This document shows positions 18,977 to 29,000 of a stretch of 64,000 nt of DNA, piece by piece. How positions within the stretch are numbered: the first letter of the stretch is position 1; each line of letters opens with the position of its first letter. The DNA lies in NCBI RefSeq assembly GCF_900100305.1, contig NZ_FNEY01000003.1, positions 124,001 to 188,000 of the forward strand. The letters are read 5' to 3'. Made by a program: the position numbers and the translations under genes. The notes below the pieces were generated by a model. That model was not told the origin of the DNA and made no database searches. It saw only the letters and a program-made list of their open reading frames with translations. The stretch comes from Paracidovorax citrulli. Its GTDB lineage: Bacteria > Pseudomonadota > Gammaproteobacteria > Burkholderiales > Burkholderiaceae_C.

Positions 18977-19325
18977 GGCCACGCCGGCAGACCACCGGCG
19001 CTCCCCGCGTTCTCTAGGAGCCCGACATGATCCGCAAAACCTGGCCCTTCCTGTCGTCGTACCAGGAGCGTAGCGACGCTGGCGACACCGTGGCGCCGGC
19101 ACATGCTGCGCCTGCCGACACCTCGTCCGCCCTTGCGGCAGCTTACGTTGATGCAGGGCCCCGCATCCGCCCCGCCCATGCCGCCTTACTGGGCAGCCCT
19201 GCATCGCAGGGTAGTCCGTCGCAAGCCTCCGCCTGCGCGGGCTGAAAGCACCGATCCAGAGAGCCTCCCGTCCGCCTTTTACGGGCAGGCTCCGTGCGTG
19301 CACACCGCTCCCCGGGGGAGCGGCC
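18977..19325. other. Gap between glgA and the dehydrogenase: small frame and two hairpins
   Basis: This 349-bp gap contains a possible 72-codon frame (listed separately) and two inverted repeats. At 19261-19292, GAGCCTCCCGT pairs with ACGGGCAGGCTC with one bulged base. At 19305-19323, CCGCTCC and GGAGCGG flank a 5-base loop, directly after the stop of the minus-strand dehydrogenase. Neither has a clear T-run. They could end the converging transcripts. Confidence 0.4.
19027..19245 (+). CDS. Possible small protein of unknown function
   Basis: A 72-codon frame that begins MIRKTWPFLSSYQERSDAG. It is preceded by AGGAG six bases before the ATG, a better ribosome site than many real genes here, and is followed by a strong hairpin at 19261-19292. 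The sequence after about residue 20 is Ala/Ser/Pro-rich and has no recognisable motif, as a frame read by chance in GC-rich DNA would be. It follows glgA by 50 bp on the same strand and could be the last member of the operon. I do not recognise it, and it may not be a gene. Confidence 0.25.
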   Translation: MIRKTWPFLSSYQERSDAGDTVAPAHAAPADTSSALAAAYVDAGPRIRPAHAALLGSPASQGSPSQASACAG

Positions 19326-20090
19326 TCATCCCCTGCCGACGAAAGGCATCCTGGTGGCCATCACCGTGTGGAACAGCACATTGGCCTCCAGCGGCAGTTC
19401 CGCCATGTAGAGCACCGACCGCGCGACGATGTCCACGTCCATCAGCGGCTCGGCCGCGATCTGGCCATTGGCCTGGGGCACGCCCTGCGTCATGCGCTGC
19501 GCCAGTTCCGTGCCCGCATTGCCCACATCGATCTGCCCGACCGCGATGTCGAACTTGCGCCCATCCAGCGAGGCGGCCTTGGTCAGCCCCATCACGGCAT
19601 GCTTGGTCGCCGTGTAGGCGATGGAGTTCGGCCGCGGGGCATGGGCCGAAATCGAGCCGTTGTTGATGATCCGGCCCCCCTGCGGGCTCTGCGACTTCAT
19701 CACCCGGAACGCCTCGCGCAGGCAATAGAACATCCCGTTCAGGTTGATGTCCACCACGCGCTTCCATTCGTCGATCGGCAGCTCTTCCAGCGGCACCGCA
19801 GGCGCGCCCACCCCGGCGTTGTTGAACAGCAGGTCCACGCGGCCGAACCGCTGGACGGCCTGCGCGAACAACCGCTCCACCGCCTGCGGATCCGCGACGT
19901 CCGTGGGCACGGCCAGCGCGCGATCGGCCGAGCCCCCCTCCTCCACCACGGCCTGCAGCAGCGCTTCGCGGCGCCCGGCCAGCACCACCGACCAGCCGGC
20001 GCCCAGCAGGGCCAGCGCCGCCGCCTTGCCGATGCCCGAGCCGGCACCCGTCACCACCGCGATACGCGGCGTTCCGTTCGAAACCTTCAT
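19326..20090 (-). CDS. Short-chain dehydrogenase/reductase, NAD(P)-dependent
   Basis: A 254-residue classical SDR. Visible motifs: cofactor loop TGAGSGIG near residue 15, LFNNAGVG, and the catalytic Tyr159-x3-Lys163 (YTATKHA) with Ser in [12 protein letters not shown] upstream. [11 protein letters not shown] after strand 2 has an Arg where NADP-preferring enzymes usually have a basic residue, so NADPH is a reasonable guess. Substrate cannot be deduced. The start at 20090 gives [17 protein letters not shown]. It lies 76 bp downstream of the RNase R gene on the same strand and might be read through from it. A hairpin follows the stop codon immediately. Confidence 0.88.
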   Translation of the reverse strand: MKVSNGTPRIAVVTGAGSGIGKAAALALLGAGWSVVLAGRREALLQAVVEEGGSADRALAVPTDVADPQAVERLFAQAVQRFGRVDLLFNNAGVGAPAVPLEELPIDEWKRVVDINLNGMFYCLREAFRVMKSQSPQGGRIINNGSISAHAPRPNSIAYTATKHAVMGLTKAASLDGRKFDIAVGQIDVGNAGTELAQRMTQGVPQANGQIAAEPLMDVDIVARSVLYMAELPLEANVLFHTVMATRMPFVGRG

Positions 20091-20166
20091 CAATCCTGTC
20101 CCTTTGCTGAATGCACAACCCCGGGGCGGGGCCGGACGCTCGCGGCATCCGGCGCCCCGCCAGGGC

Positions 20167-22482
20167 TCAGCGGCGCGACTTGCCCCGCTTGGCCGCTCCG
20201 GAGCGGCGTCCGGAGCCCTTGGCCGCCGCCTTGCGCGGCGCCGCGGGGGCGTCCTGCGGCCGGGCAGCCCTCGAAGCGCCCTTGCGGGCCTTGTTGCGGC
20301 TGCGCTCCGCCCCCGCTCCGTCGGCGGATGCCGGGAGCATGGGCTCCGCCGGCTCGCGCCCTCCGCGGCCGCGGGAAGCGCGCGCGGGCGGCAGCGACTC
20401 CTCGCCCTCGCGCACCAGCCGGAAGTCGATGCGTCGCCCATCCAGGTCCACGCGGCTGACCTGCACGCGCACCCGCGTGCCGATGGCATAGCGGATGCCC
20501 GTGCGCTCGCCACGCAACTCCTGGCGCGCCTCGTCGAACTTGAAGTACTCTCCGCCCAGCTCCGTGATGTGCACCAGCCCCTCGACATACATCGCGTCCA
20601 GCGTCACGAAGATGCCGAAACTGGTCGCGGCCGTGACCAGGCCGCTGAACTCCTCGCCCAGGTGCTCGCGCATGTACTTGCACTTCAACCACGCCTCGAC
20701 ATCGCGACTGGCCTCGTCGGCCCGGCGCTCGTTGGCGCTGCAGTGCAGGCCGGCGGCCTCCCAGGCCTGCACCTCGCGGACCGCGGCGGCGGACAGCGGC
20801 TTGCGCGGCTGCTGCGTCGGCGCCGGCACCCGCGCGGCGAGGCGCTTGGCGAGCTTGGCGTGCGCCTCGCCCGGCACGGGCAGTGCCGGCAGCCGGTATT
20901 TGGTCTGGCCCAGGATGGCCTTGATGACGCGGTGCACCAGCAGGTCGGGGTAGCGCCGGATCGGGCTGGTGAAATGCGTGTAGGCCTCGTAGGCCAGCCC
21001 GAAATGGCCGCTGTTCACAGGGGTGTAGATGGCCTGCTGCATGGAGCGCAGCAGCATCGTGTGGATCTGCTGCGCGTCCGGGCGGTCCTTCGTGGCCTCC
21101 GCGATGGCCTGGAAGTCGCCGGGCTTCGGATCGTCACCGATCGTCATGCCCACCGCCATGGCCTTCAGGTAATTGCGCAGGATTTCCTGCTTCTCCGGCG
21201 TGGGGCCCTCGTGCACGCGGTACAGCCCGGGCTGCCCGCCCTGGGCGATGAAGTCCGCGCTGCACACGTTGGCCGCGAGCATGGCTTCCTCGATCAGCCG
21301 GTGGGCATCGTTGCGCGTGCGCGGCACGATCTTCTCGATGCGTCCGTTGTCGTCGCAGACGATCTGCGTCTCGGTGGTCTCGAAATCCACCGCCCCCCGC
21401 GCGTGCCGCGACGACAGCAGCGCACGGTACACGTCGTGCAGGTTCAGCAGGTCCTGCACGCGCGCGCGGCGCTTCGTCGCCTCGGGCCCCCGCGTGTTCG
21501 CGAGGATCGCGGCCACCTCCGTATAGGTGAAGCGCGCGTGGCTGAACATGACGGCCGGATAGAACTGGTAGGCGTGCACTTCGCCCTTGGCGGTGACCAG
21601 CATGTCGCACACCATGCACAGGCGCTCCACCTCCGGATTGAGCGAGCACAGCCCGTTGGACAGCTTCTCGGGCAGCATCGGGATGACGCGGCGCGGGAAA
21701 TAGACGCTGGTGGCCCGGTCATAGGCGTCCACGTCGATGGGGCTGCCCGTCTCCACATAGTGGCTCACGTCGGCGATCGCGACCAGCAGGCGCCAGCCCT
21801 TGGTGCGGCCGACGCGCGCCGGCTCGCAATACACGGCGTCGTCGAAGTCGCGGGCATCTTCGCCGTCGATGGTCACCAGGGGCACGTCGGTCAGGTCGAT
21901 GCGGTGGCGCTTGTCCTGCGCGCGCACCTTGTCGGGCAGGGCCTTGGCCTGCGCCAGCGCCTCCTGCGAGAACTCGTGCGGAACGCCGTACTTGCGCACG
22001 GCGATCTCGATCTCCATGCCGGGATCGTCCACCTCGCCCAGCACTTCCGTGACGCGGCCCACGGGCTGCCCGAACAGCGCGGGCGGCTCCGTCAGCTCCA
22101 CCACCACGACCTGCCCGGTCTTGGCCGAGCCGGTCGCGCCCTTGGGGATCAGCACGTCCTGGCCGTAGCGCTTGTCTTCCGGCGCCACCAGCCACACACC
22201 GCTTTCCTGCAGCAGGCGCCCGATGATCGGGTGCTGGGGGCGTTCGATGATCTCGACGATGCGGCCCTCGGGCCGGCCGCGCCGGTCGTGCCGCGCGATG
22301 CGCACGCGCACGCGGTCCTTGTGGAGCACCGCCCGCATCTCGTTGGCGGGGATATAGATGTCGGCATCGCCGTCGTCGCGCTGCACGAATCCGTGGCCGT
22401 CGCGGTGGCCCTGCACGCTGCCTTCGATTTCGTCATCGGAGTGCGCGACGTTTGCAACGGCTTTGGTTTTTTTGATATACAA
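20167..22482 (-). CDS. rnr: Ribonuclease R, probable TTG start
   Basis: A processive 3'-to-5' exoribonuclease of the RNase II/RNB family, acting on structured RNA, about 771 residues. Cold-shock-like domains come first ([20 protein letters not shown]), then the RNB catalytic core with [12 protein letters not shown] (metal-binding aspartates near residue 205-212) and [14 protein letters not shown], then an S1 domain ([19 protein letters not shown]), then a long Lys/Arg/Ala-rich tail. No ATG gives a sensible N terminus: the frame upstream runs through the tRNA gene. TTG at 22482 has AGGAAAG eight bases before it and gives [21 protein letters not shown]. The N-terminal helix-turn-helix of E. coli RNase R is absent. 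This start region overlaps the promoter of the divergent tRNA. Confidence 0.92.
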   Translation of the reverse strand: MYIKKTKAVANVAHSDDEIEGSVQGHRDGHGFVQRDDGDADIYIPANEMRAVLHKDRVRVRIARHDRRGRPEGRIVEIIERPQHPIIGRLLQESGVWLVAPEDKRYGQDVLIPKGATGSAKTGQVVVVELTEPPALFGQPVGRVTEVLGEVDDPGMEIEIAVRKYGVPHEFSQEALAQAKALPDKVRAQDKRHRIDLTDVPLVTIDGEDARDFDDAVYCEPARVGRTKGWRLLVAIADVSHYVETGSPIDVDAYDRATSVYFPRRVIPMLPEKLSNGLCSLNPEVERLCMVCDMLVTAKGEVHAYQFYPAVMFSHARFTYTEVAAILANTRGPEATKRRARVQDLLNLHDVYRALLSSRHARGAVDFETTETQIVCDDNGRIEKIVPRTRNDAHRLIEEAMLAANVCSADFIAQGGQPGLYRVHEGPTPEKQEILRNYLKAMAVGMTIGDDPKPGDFQAIAEATKDRPDAQQIHTMLLRSMQQAIYTPVNSGHFGLAYEAYTHFTSPIRRYPDLLVHRVIKAILGQTKYRLPALPVPGEAHAKLAKRLAARVPAPTQQPRKPLSAAAVREVQAWEAAGLHCSANERRADEASRDVEAWLKCKYMREHLGEEFSGLVTAATSFGIFVTLDAMYVEGLVHITELGGEYFKFDEARQELRGERTGIRYAIGTRVRVQVSRVDLDGRRIDFRLVREGEESLPPARASRGRGGREPAEPMLPASADGAGAERSRNKARKGASRAARPQDAPAAPRKAAAKGSGRRSGAAKRGKSRR
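22452..22481 (+). promoter_or_regulatory. Sigma-70-type promoter for tRNA-Leu copy 1
   Basis: TTGCAA (22452-22457) and TATACA (22476-22481) are separated by 18 bp, and the mature tRNA starts 20 bp after the -10 element. The surrounding T-rich stretch is strikingly AT-rich for this window. The promoter lies within the first codons of the oppositely transcribed rnr gene. Confidence 0.65.
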
Positions 22483-22501
22483 TCTGAGTCTTTCCTGAAA
22501 T

Positions 22502-22586
<85 letters not shown>

Positions 22587-22623
22587 AGTTTAACGAGAAC
22601 CAGACCGGTTTTTCGGCAATCGG

Positions 22624-22650
22624 GCCGCTTCCTTGTGAAGCGGCTTTTTT
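22624..22650 (+). terminator. Rho-independent terminator after tRNA-Leu copy 1
   Basis: GCCGCTTC pairs perfectly with GAAGCGGC across a 5-base loop and is followed by six Ts. It lies 38 bp after the CCA end, indicating that each tRNA copy is its own transcription unit. Confidence 0.85.
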
Positions 22651-22787
22651 GCATGTGGAGGCAACGCGGGGCTGCCGCTCGGATCGCAGCGGCCCCGGGA
22701 AACGGCGGCTTCGAAGTTTTTTCAAAAAAATCGTCAACTTGCCCGGAACGGCAAAAAAAGACGCTAGAATTCAAGGATTCCTGAGAT

Positions 22788-22872
<85 letters not shown>

Positions 22873-22880
22873 AAATTCAA

Positions 22881-22907
22881 AAGCCGCTGCTGACCCAGCG
22901 GCTTTTT
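22881..22907 (+). terminator. Rho-independent terminator after tRNA-Leu copy 2
   Basis: AAGCCGCTG pairs with CAGCGGCTT across a 6-base loop, followed by a T-rich run (TTTTTCTTTTT). It starts nine bases after the tRNA end. Confidence 0.85.
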
Positions 22908-23187
22908 CTTTTTCCGCCTGCGGCAGCAGGCGTTCCGGCCTCGCTGCACGCGCGCGCAGCCAAGCCTCCCACGGCGAGGGGCTGGAGGCATGAGGACGCA
23001 CAGAATGCGCCGAGAGCGCTGAACGCAGGCCGCGGCAGCACGGCAGCACTTCCTGCAGAACGCCACCCCACCGGCACGCGGTGAATGCGCCGGGCCGCGT
23101 CGCGTCACATGGCCACGGCGGCCATGCACTGCGCGCAACGCACGCCGGGGGCACCGACGGACCCGCCCCCGGCAGCCAGAGGGGCCA
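22908..23187. other. Intergenic stretch with no recognised feature
   Basis: After the tRNA terminator, the rest of the gap up to the end of the DUF349 gene is GC-rich and contains no convincing coding frame, repeat or RNA motif on either strand. Confidence 0.6.
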
Positions 23188-25884
23188 TCAGCCCTTGAGC
23201 AACGCTTTCAGCGCCTGCTGGAAACGCCGCGCATTGCCCGGCTCGCTCGCGCTGGCGAGCACGCGTGCGGCGTCCTGCGCCCAGGTCTGCGCCGGTTGCG
23301 GGTCATTGCGGCGCGTCAGCAGTTGCAGCTGCAGCGCGCGGCGCGCGGGCAATTGCTCCGCGGGCGTAGGCACCTCGGCCGCCATCTCCAGCCGCAGCAA
23401 TGCCTCGGACGCATCGCCCGAAGGCCCCGACGACACCGCCTGCGCCCAGGTGCTGCGCACGCCGGCAGGTACCTGCGAACCCAGCTCCTGCGCGGACGGC
23501 AGTTGCGATGCATCGCGCTTTTCCCATGCCGCGAGCAGTTGGGTCAGCGCTTCGCCGTGCGCCTGCGCGGCCAGCCTGCGCAGCGCCGCCTGGGCATGCT
23601 CCTGCGCCTCGCGCTGGGCGCGGAATGCGGCGTCACCCAGGCGCGGGCCGCGGGCCTGCGCGGCGCGGTCGCGGTCGCCGAAGCGGCCGCCGCGGTCTCC
23701 ACCGTCGCGGCCGTCACGTCCAGGACGGCCGTCCCTGCGGTCCCGCTCGCCGGGGCGACCCGGGCGGCCCGCCGGCGCGGGAACGTCGCGCCTGGCCCCC
23801 GGGCGGTCATCGCCGCGCACCGCCACCACGGGGCGCGCGGGCTTGGGCGCCGCAGCGGGCGCGGCGCCGGCGTCGCCGCCGGCCGCCTCCGCGCCTTCGG
23901 CCGGGGCCGCCTCGGGAGCGGGAGCCTGCGTGGAGGCTGCGGACTCGGCCGCCGCCTGCTGCTGGCCCCGGACGGCCGCCTCCAGCGCGGCCAGCGCCGT
24001 GCGGATCTGCTGGGCATCGCCGGACGCGTTGGCCTCCTCCACCGCCCTGGACGCATCCAGAACCGCCCGGTCGTGGGCGCTCATTTCGCCCGCGGCCTTC
24101 TGGCGATCGGCCGTCTTGCGGTTGAATGCCTCGTCGATGGGCTTGCGGAACGCATCCCAGAGCTTCTGTTCCTGCTTGCGGTCCAGCGGCACGGACTGGG
24201 CCTCGGCCTGCCAGCGCTGCTGCAGCGCCTTCACGGCATCGATGCGCAGCACCGGTGCGGCGCCCAGCGCCACAGCCTCGTCGATCATGGCCTGGCGGCG
24301 CGCCAGGCTCTGCTTCTGGGCCGCCTCCAGCGGCGCGGCCGCTTCGGAGAGGACCTGCTTCCACTGCGGCTGCAGTTCGGCATAGACCTTTTCATTGACG
24401 TGGCCACCCTCGCGCCAGCGATCGGAGAACTGGTGCAGCGCACGGCTCACCTGCTTCCAGTCGGGCTGCGCGTCGCCGGCTGCCTGTGCGGCCGTCCAGG
24501 CCTGCAGTTCCTGGATCAGCGCCAGGCGTTGCGCTTTGTGCTCGGCCGCGTCGGAACGCACCTTCTCCAGCCAGGCCTCCACCACCTTGTGGGCGGCATT
24601 GCAGGCCTCGTCGAATTTCTTCCAGAGGGCATGGTTCGCCGGGCCACCCTGGTCGGTCTGCTTCCACTGCTCGCGCAGCTGGCGCAGGCTTTCCTGGATC
24701 TTGCGGCCGCCCAGTGCCTGGCCTTCGGGACGCTTGAGCAGTCCTTCCGCCTTGGCCACGAGGTCCTCGCGCACCTGGTCGGCGCTCCAGCGCTGCCAGC
24801 CCTGCAGTTCGCCCGCGGCGACGAGCGCGGTATGCACGTCGTGTTCCAGAGCCGCGTCGATATGGCGGCCATGCTGCTTCAGCACGGTGCGCAGGGCCGT
24901 GGCCGCACCTGCGGACGCCTTGCCGTGGCCCTGGGCGGTTTCTTCCTGCAGCCTGACCAGCGCGGCGCGCACGGCCTGCTCGGCTTTCTCGCGCACCGCC
25001 GGATCGGCCTTGGCCGCGGCACGGGCGGGAGCGGCCGGCGCTGCTGCGCCGGAAGCCGCCGCCTCGGCCAGCGGCTCGCCGCCGCGCGCGATGCGCAGTT
25101 CCTCCGCCCACACCGGCACGGGGGGCAGCGGCGCCTCGGGGTTCTCGGCGGCGGCGGCCGCCTGCGCGATGGCCGGCTGGAAAGCGTTCCACACCACGAG
25201 CAATTGCGTGCGCGAGGCCTCCAGCTGGGGCGGGAAGCGGGCCTCGACGCTGGGCCATGCGGGATCGCCCGACAGCTCGTCGGCCTGCTGCTGCCAGCGC
25301 TCGACGTCGGCGCGCAGCGCCTCCAGTGCCGCCTGCGCGTCGCGCCAGGGCTTGGTGGAGAGCACGTCGATGCGCTGGGCCAGCAGCACGGCCGCCTCGC
25401 GCTGCACCTGCACGCGGTGCTGCAGATCCTCGATCACCTTCATGCGTTCGGCCAGGCGCGCCTTGAGCGATGCCAGGGGCTCGCGGGACAGCGGCGCACC
25501 GGCTTTGGCCGCATCGCGCTGCCAGGCGAGTGCGTCGGCGATGTGGAAGCGCGAGGCGTCGAGCAGCGCGGTGGCCTTCTCGGCCCACTCGGCCGCGATG
25601 GCTTCCTGGCCCTTGGCGCGGCGGATCTCGTCGAGGCGTTCGCGCACGGCGCGGGCCGCGCCCTTGTCGCGTCCGCTCAGTTCCTTGAACACTTCCTGCA
25701 ACTGCTCGGGCGTGGGCTGGGTGGCCAGCCAGTCGCGGATGCGCGAGGCGCGCTCGCCCGACGTGGCGGCGGAAAAGGCCCCGCCCGTCAACGCGTCCAG
25801 CGGGTGCGGCTCGGAAGCTTTGGCCGGGGCCGGGGTCACTTCAGGGGCGTCAGACATTTTGTTGCGAGAAGAAAAAGGAAACAT
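23188..25884 (-). CDS. DUF349-domain coiled-coil protein
   Basis: An 898-residue Ala/Gln/Arg-rich, mostly helical protein. It has repeated units with the pattern W-x-A-x(n)-L-x(n)-F-x-KP or similar, the DUF349 signature (for example LWDAFRKPIDEAFNRK and LWKKFDEACNAAHKV), spread over about residues 100-640. A flexible Gly/Arg/Asp-rich segment follows (GRPGRDGRDGGDRGGRFGDR) and then a helical C-terminal part. DUF349 proteins are widespread and poorly understood. The RGG-like segment suggests nucleic-acid or ribonucleoprotein contact, but that is inference. The start at 25884 (MFPFSSRNK) is preferred to the ATG at 25857 because comparable Comamonadaceae proteins begin with a short Phe/Ser/Arg leader; neither has a good ribosome site. 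Confidence 0.85.
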   Translation of the reverse strand: MFPFSSRNKMSDAPEVTPAPAKASEPHPLDALTGGAFSAATSGERASRIRDWLATQPTPEQLQEVFKELSGRDKGAARAVRERLDEIRRAKGQEAIAAEWAEKATALLDASRFHIADALAWQRDAAKAGAPLSREPLASLKARLAERMKVIEDLQHRVQVQREAAVLLAQRIDVLSTKPWRDAQAALEALRADVERWQQQADELSGDPAWPSVEARFPPQLEASRTQLLVVWNAFQPAIAQAAAAAENPEAPLPPVPVWAEELRIARGGEPLAEAAASGAAAPAAPARAAAKADPAVREKAEQAVRAALVRLQEETAQGHGKASAGAATALRTVLKQHGRHIDAALEHDVHTALVAAGELQGWQRWSADQVREDLVAKAEGLLKRPEGQALGGRKIQESLRQLREQWKQTDQGGPANHALWKKFDEACNAAHKVVEAWLEKVRSDAAEHKAQRLALIQELQAWTAAQAAGDAQPDWKQVSRALHQFSDRWREGGHVNEKVYAELQPQWKQVLSEAAAPLEAAQKQSLARRQAMIDEAVALGAAPVLRIDAVKALQQRWQAEAQSVPLDRKQEQKLWDAFRKPIDEAFNRKTADRQKAAGEMSAHDRAVLDASRAVEEANASGDAQQIRTALAALEAAVRGQQQAAAESAASTQAPAPEAAPAEGAEAAGGDAGAAPAAAPKPARPVVAVRGDDRPGARRDVPAPAGRPGRPGERDRRDGRPGRDGRDGGDRGGRFGDRDRAAQARGPRLGDAAFRAQREAQEHAQAALRRLAAQAHGEALTQLLAAWEKRDASQLPSAQELGSQVPAGVRSTWAQAVSSGPSGDASEALLRLEMAAEVPTPAEQLPARRALQLQLLTRRNDPQPAQTWAQDAARVLASASEPGNARRFQQALKALLKG

Positions 25885-25930
25885 GGTTCTGGTCAGGAGG
25901 GGCCAGGTGCCGGAGGCACCAGCGCCCGTA

Positions 25931-25950
25931 CGCCGGGTCACGGCCCGGCG
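25931..25950. repeat. Inverted repeat upstream of the DUF349 gene
   Basis: CGCCGGG and CCCGGCG flank six bases, a perfect 7-bp stem in the 211-bp gap between the DUF748 and DUF349 genes, both on the minus strand. No T-run follows on the minus strand. It could be a leader hairpin or an operator. Confidence 0.35.
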
Positions 25951-26095
25951 AACATCGAAGACGCTATTTTGGCCCGGTTTTGTCCGCCGGTCCGCAGACA
26001 CGCCTGCGCGGCCGGGAAACGGCGGCCCGGAATGCCGTCCGAGAGTGCCATATGGGGCCGCGCCGCCCGGGTACAACCACCCTCCGCACACCGCG

Positions 26096-29000
26096 TCAGC
26101 GCGCGGAAAGGGCCAGCTGCGCCTGCGGCGCGGCGCCCTCCCCGCGCGCATCCACGCGCGGAGCCGCCACGAACAGCCGCTCCAGCGGAACGCCGCGCCG
26201 CGCCAGCTCGTCGCGCACCGCCACCGCGCGCGCCTGGGCCAGTTCGCGCAGGGCGCCATCGGGCACCTTCGTCTGCGCCAGCAGCAGGGCCTCCATTTCC
26301 GGGACGGGAATGTCCCGCGCCATGCCCAGCAGGTTGCGGGGCTTGGGAATGTCCGCACGGCGGTAGAGCTCACGCAGCGCATCGGCATAAGCCTGCGCCC
26401 GGGCGGCGTCCGAGGCACCCGGCGCCACCGGTGTGCCCTGCATACCCTCCACACCCTGCATGCCCGCATCCGCACGCACGGCCGGCTGGCGCCGCTGCTG
26501 CAACGCCTGCACCTGCGAGCGCAGGCGCTCGCGCTTCCAGCCGTCTTCCTCGGCTTCCGCCACGGCGTGGCCGGTCACGGTCAATTGCAGAGCCGGCCGG
26601 TCGCGCAGCGATTGCGCCACCTTGTCGAGACCTTGCAGGGCCGCGGCGTCCAGCACCGCGCTGCCGGGTGCGAAAGCCACGGCCCCCTGCTCCGCGGTCC
26701 CACCCGCGAAGGCCTTGGCCAGCAATGAAAACGGCGAGGTCACGGCCTTCAGGACCAGGCTGCCCACGGCCCGCAGGATCACCGGTCCCAGGCTGAACTG
26801 GGGATCGTTGAGCGAGCCGCTGATGGGCAGATCCAGATCGATCACTCCGTTGCTGTCCGCCAGCAGCGCCGCGGCCAGCCGCACCGGCAGGCTGGCGGGG
26901 GCGCCCTCCACGGGGTCGCTGAAGGTGAGCTGGTGCAGCACCAGCCGGTTGCCGGCGGTGAGCTGCCCGTCGGGCTGGACCTTGTAGCGCACATCCATGC
27001 TCAGCTTGCCGCGTTCGATACCGTGGCCTGCGTACTTGACCGCATAGGGCGACAGCGGCGGCAGTTCCAGATCCCGCACCCGGCCCTGGATGTCCAGCGC
27101 CAGCGGCTTCGCCAGGGGGTTGATGCGTCCCGAGATCTCCAGCGGCGCCGAGCCCTGCGCCTTCCCGCTGAGCTCCAGCTCCGCCATCGCGGGCTCCCCG
27201 CCTCCGGGCGCAGGTTCGGAGGAGAACGCGCCGATGCGTCCGGCCAGATCGCCGAGATCGGCGGAGTAGTTGGGTTCGATGAAGTAGTCGGTGAAACGCA
27301 CGGCCCCCGCGGACAGCACGACCGGCCCGAAACGCAGCAGCGGGCCGGCATGGGCAGCCGCTGCTGTCGGGGCTGCCGCAGGGCGGACAGCGGCGGCATC
27401 GCTGGCCGCGGCCTGGGCCGGAGCGGGCACCGGTTCCCGCCGGGAGGAGGCATCCGGACTGCGAACCAGATCCTGCAGGTTCAGCCGCCCGTTCTTCTGC
27501 AGCACGATGCGCGCGAAGAAATCCCGCAATGCCGTTTCCCGCACATCCAGGCGCGCGGGCGCTCCGGGTGCCGTCTCCCACTGCACGCCCTGGAGCGCCA
27601 GGTTGCGCCAGCGCAGCAGTTCCTCGCCACGGGGCTGTGCGGACGGAGTTCCCGCACCCGTTTCCGGGGCAGGGGCCGGTGCCGGCGCACGCACGCGCAC
27701 CTCGTCCAGTGCGGCATTGCCGCGCACCGTGGCCTTCGCTCCGGCAGCCGTGGCGGCATAGTCCACGTCGCCCTCGAAACCCGCCTCGACCCGAACGATA
27801 CGCACGTTCAGCCACGGGGCGGCATACGGCTCCAGCAGATGCAGCGGCAGCCGCTGGGCCTGCAGGCGACCCTGCACGGCCAGGGGGGCCATCGTCAGCC
27901 GGCCCTCATAGGCCAGCCGGCCGGGTTCGCGCCGGCCGGCCTCCCACTGCCCCGACAGGGACAACTGCACCGGCGCGGCCGGGCCGGCGGCCGCCTGTGG
28001 CCAGCGCAGCCCGCGGGCCTGCAGCGCGATGGCGGACCAGCGCAGATCCACCGGGGACGATGGCACCGCGTCGCGCAGGGCCACCGCGCCGCGCTCCACC
28101 GACACCTCGGCGAGCCGGACGGACCAGGGCACCTCACCGCCCGCGGCCCGCACCTCCTGCGAAGGGACCCGCTCGGCGGTGCCCCGCGGCCAGGCATCGA
28201 ACATCCAGCGCCCTTGCGCATCGCGCTCCGCCCGCAGCCGCGGCGCCCGGGCCACGGCCCGCTCCACGGACACGGTGCGGGCTGGCACGTCGATCCACGC
28301 GTTCTCTATTTCCAGCCGCTCTGCCTGCCCCCAGGCGCCCGGCGGCGTTCCCGTACCTTCCGGCGACCGGCCCGCGTCGGCAGAAGGCGCGGCGCACGGT
28401 CCGCCGGCCGGGCAGGCCAGCGTGACGCCATCCGCCGCGAACCGCGCCACTTTCACCACCAGCGCACCGTTGGCGTGGTTCCAGGCGACACCGGCGTCGG
28501 CTTCGATCAGCGCCCCGACCTGCGGTGCGAACGCCCCTGCCGCATAGGCCTCGACGGCCGAAAGCGGCAGGCCGCGCAGCGATGCGGCCACCTGCCCCCG
28601 GCCGGGCCACGCGGTTCCCGCCACCCGCAGCGTGGCGGGCGCCTGCGCGGCTCCGGCGGCGCCGGGCCCTCTGTCCGTCGCCCCATCGGCGGCGGGCCGC
28701 ATGCGGGCCTGCAACCGGAACGGAATCCCGCCCTTCCACGGCCAGGACAGCGACTGCGCCTGTGCATGGACACCGTCCCATGCCATGGCGACCGTGCGGG
28801 CCGCGCTCTCGTCGTGCCATGCCACGTGCCCTTCCCGGACCGCGAACCGGTCTATCGCCACCTGCCAGGCCCCGGAAGACGGGCCTGCGCCGCCGGCCGG
28901 CGGCGTGGCAGCAGGAGCACCCCGCGCGCTGCCGCCACCGCCAGCCGCGGCAGCCCAGTCCCATCGCCCCCGGGCATCGCGCCGCACCGCGATGTCCGGC

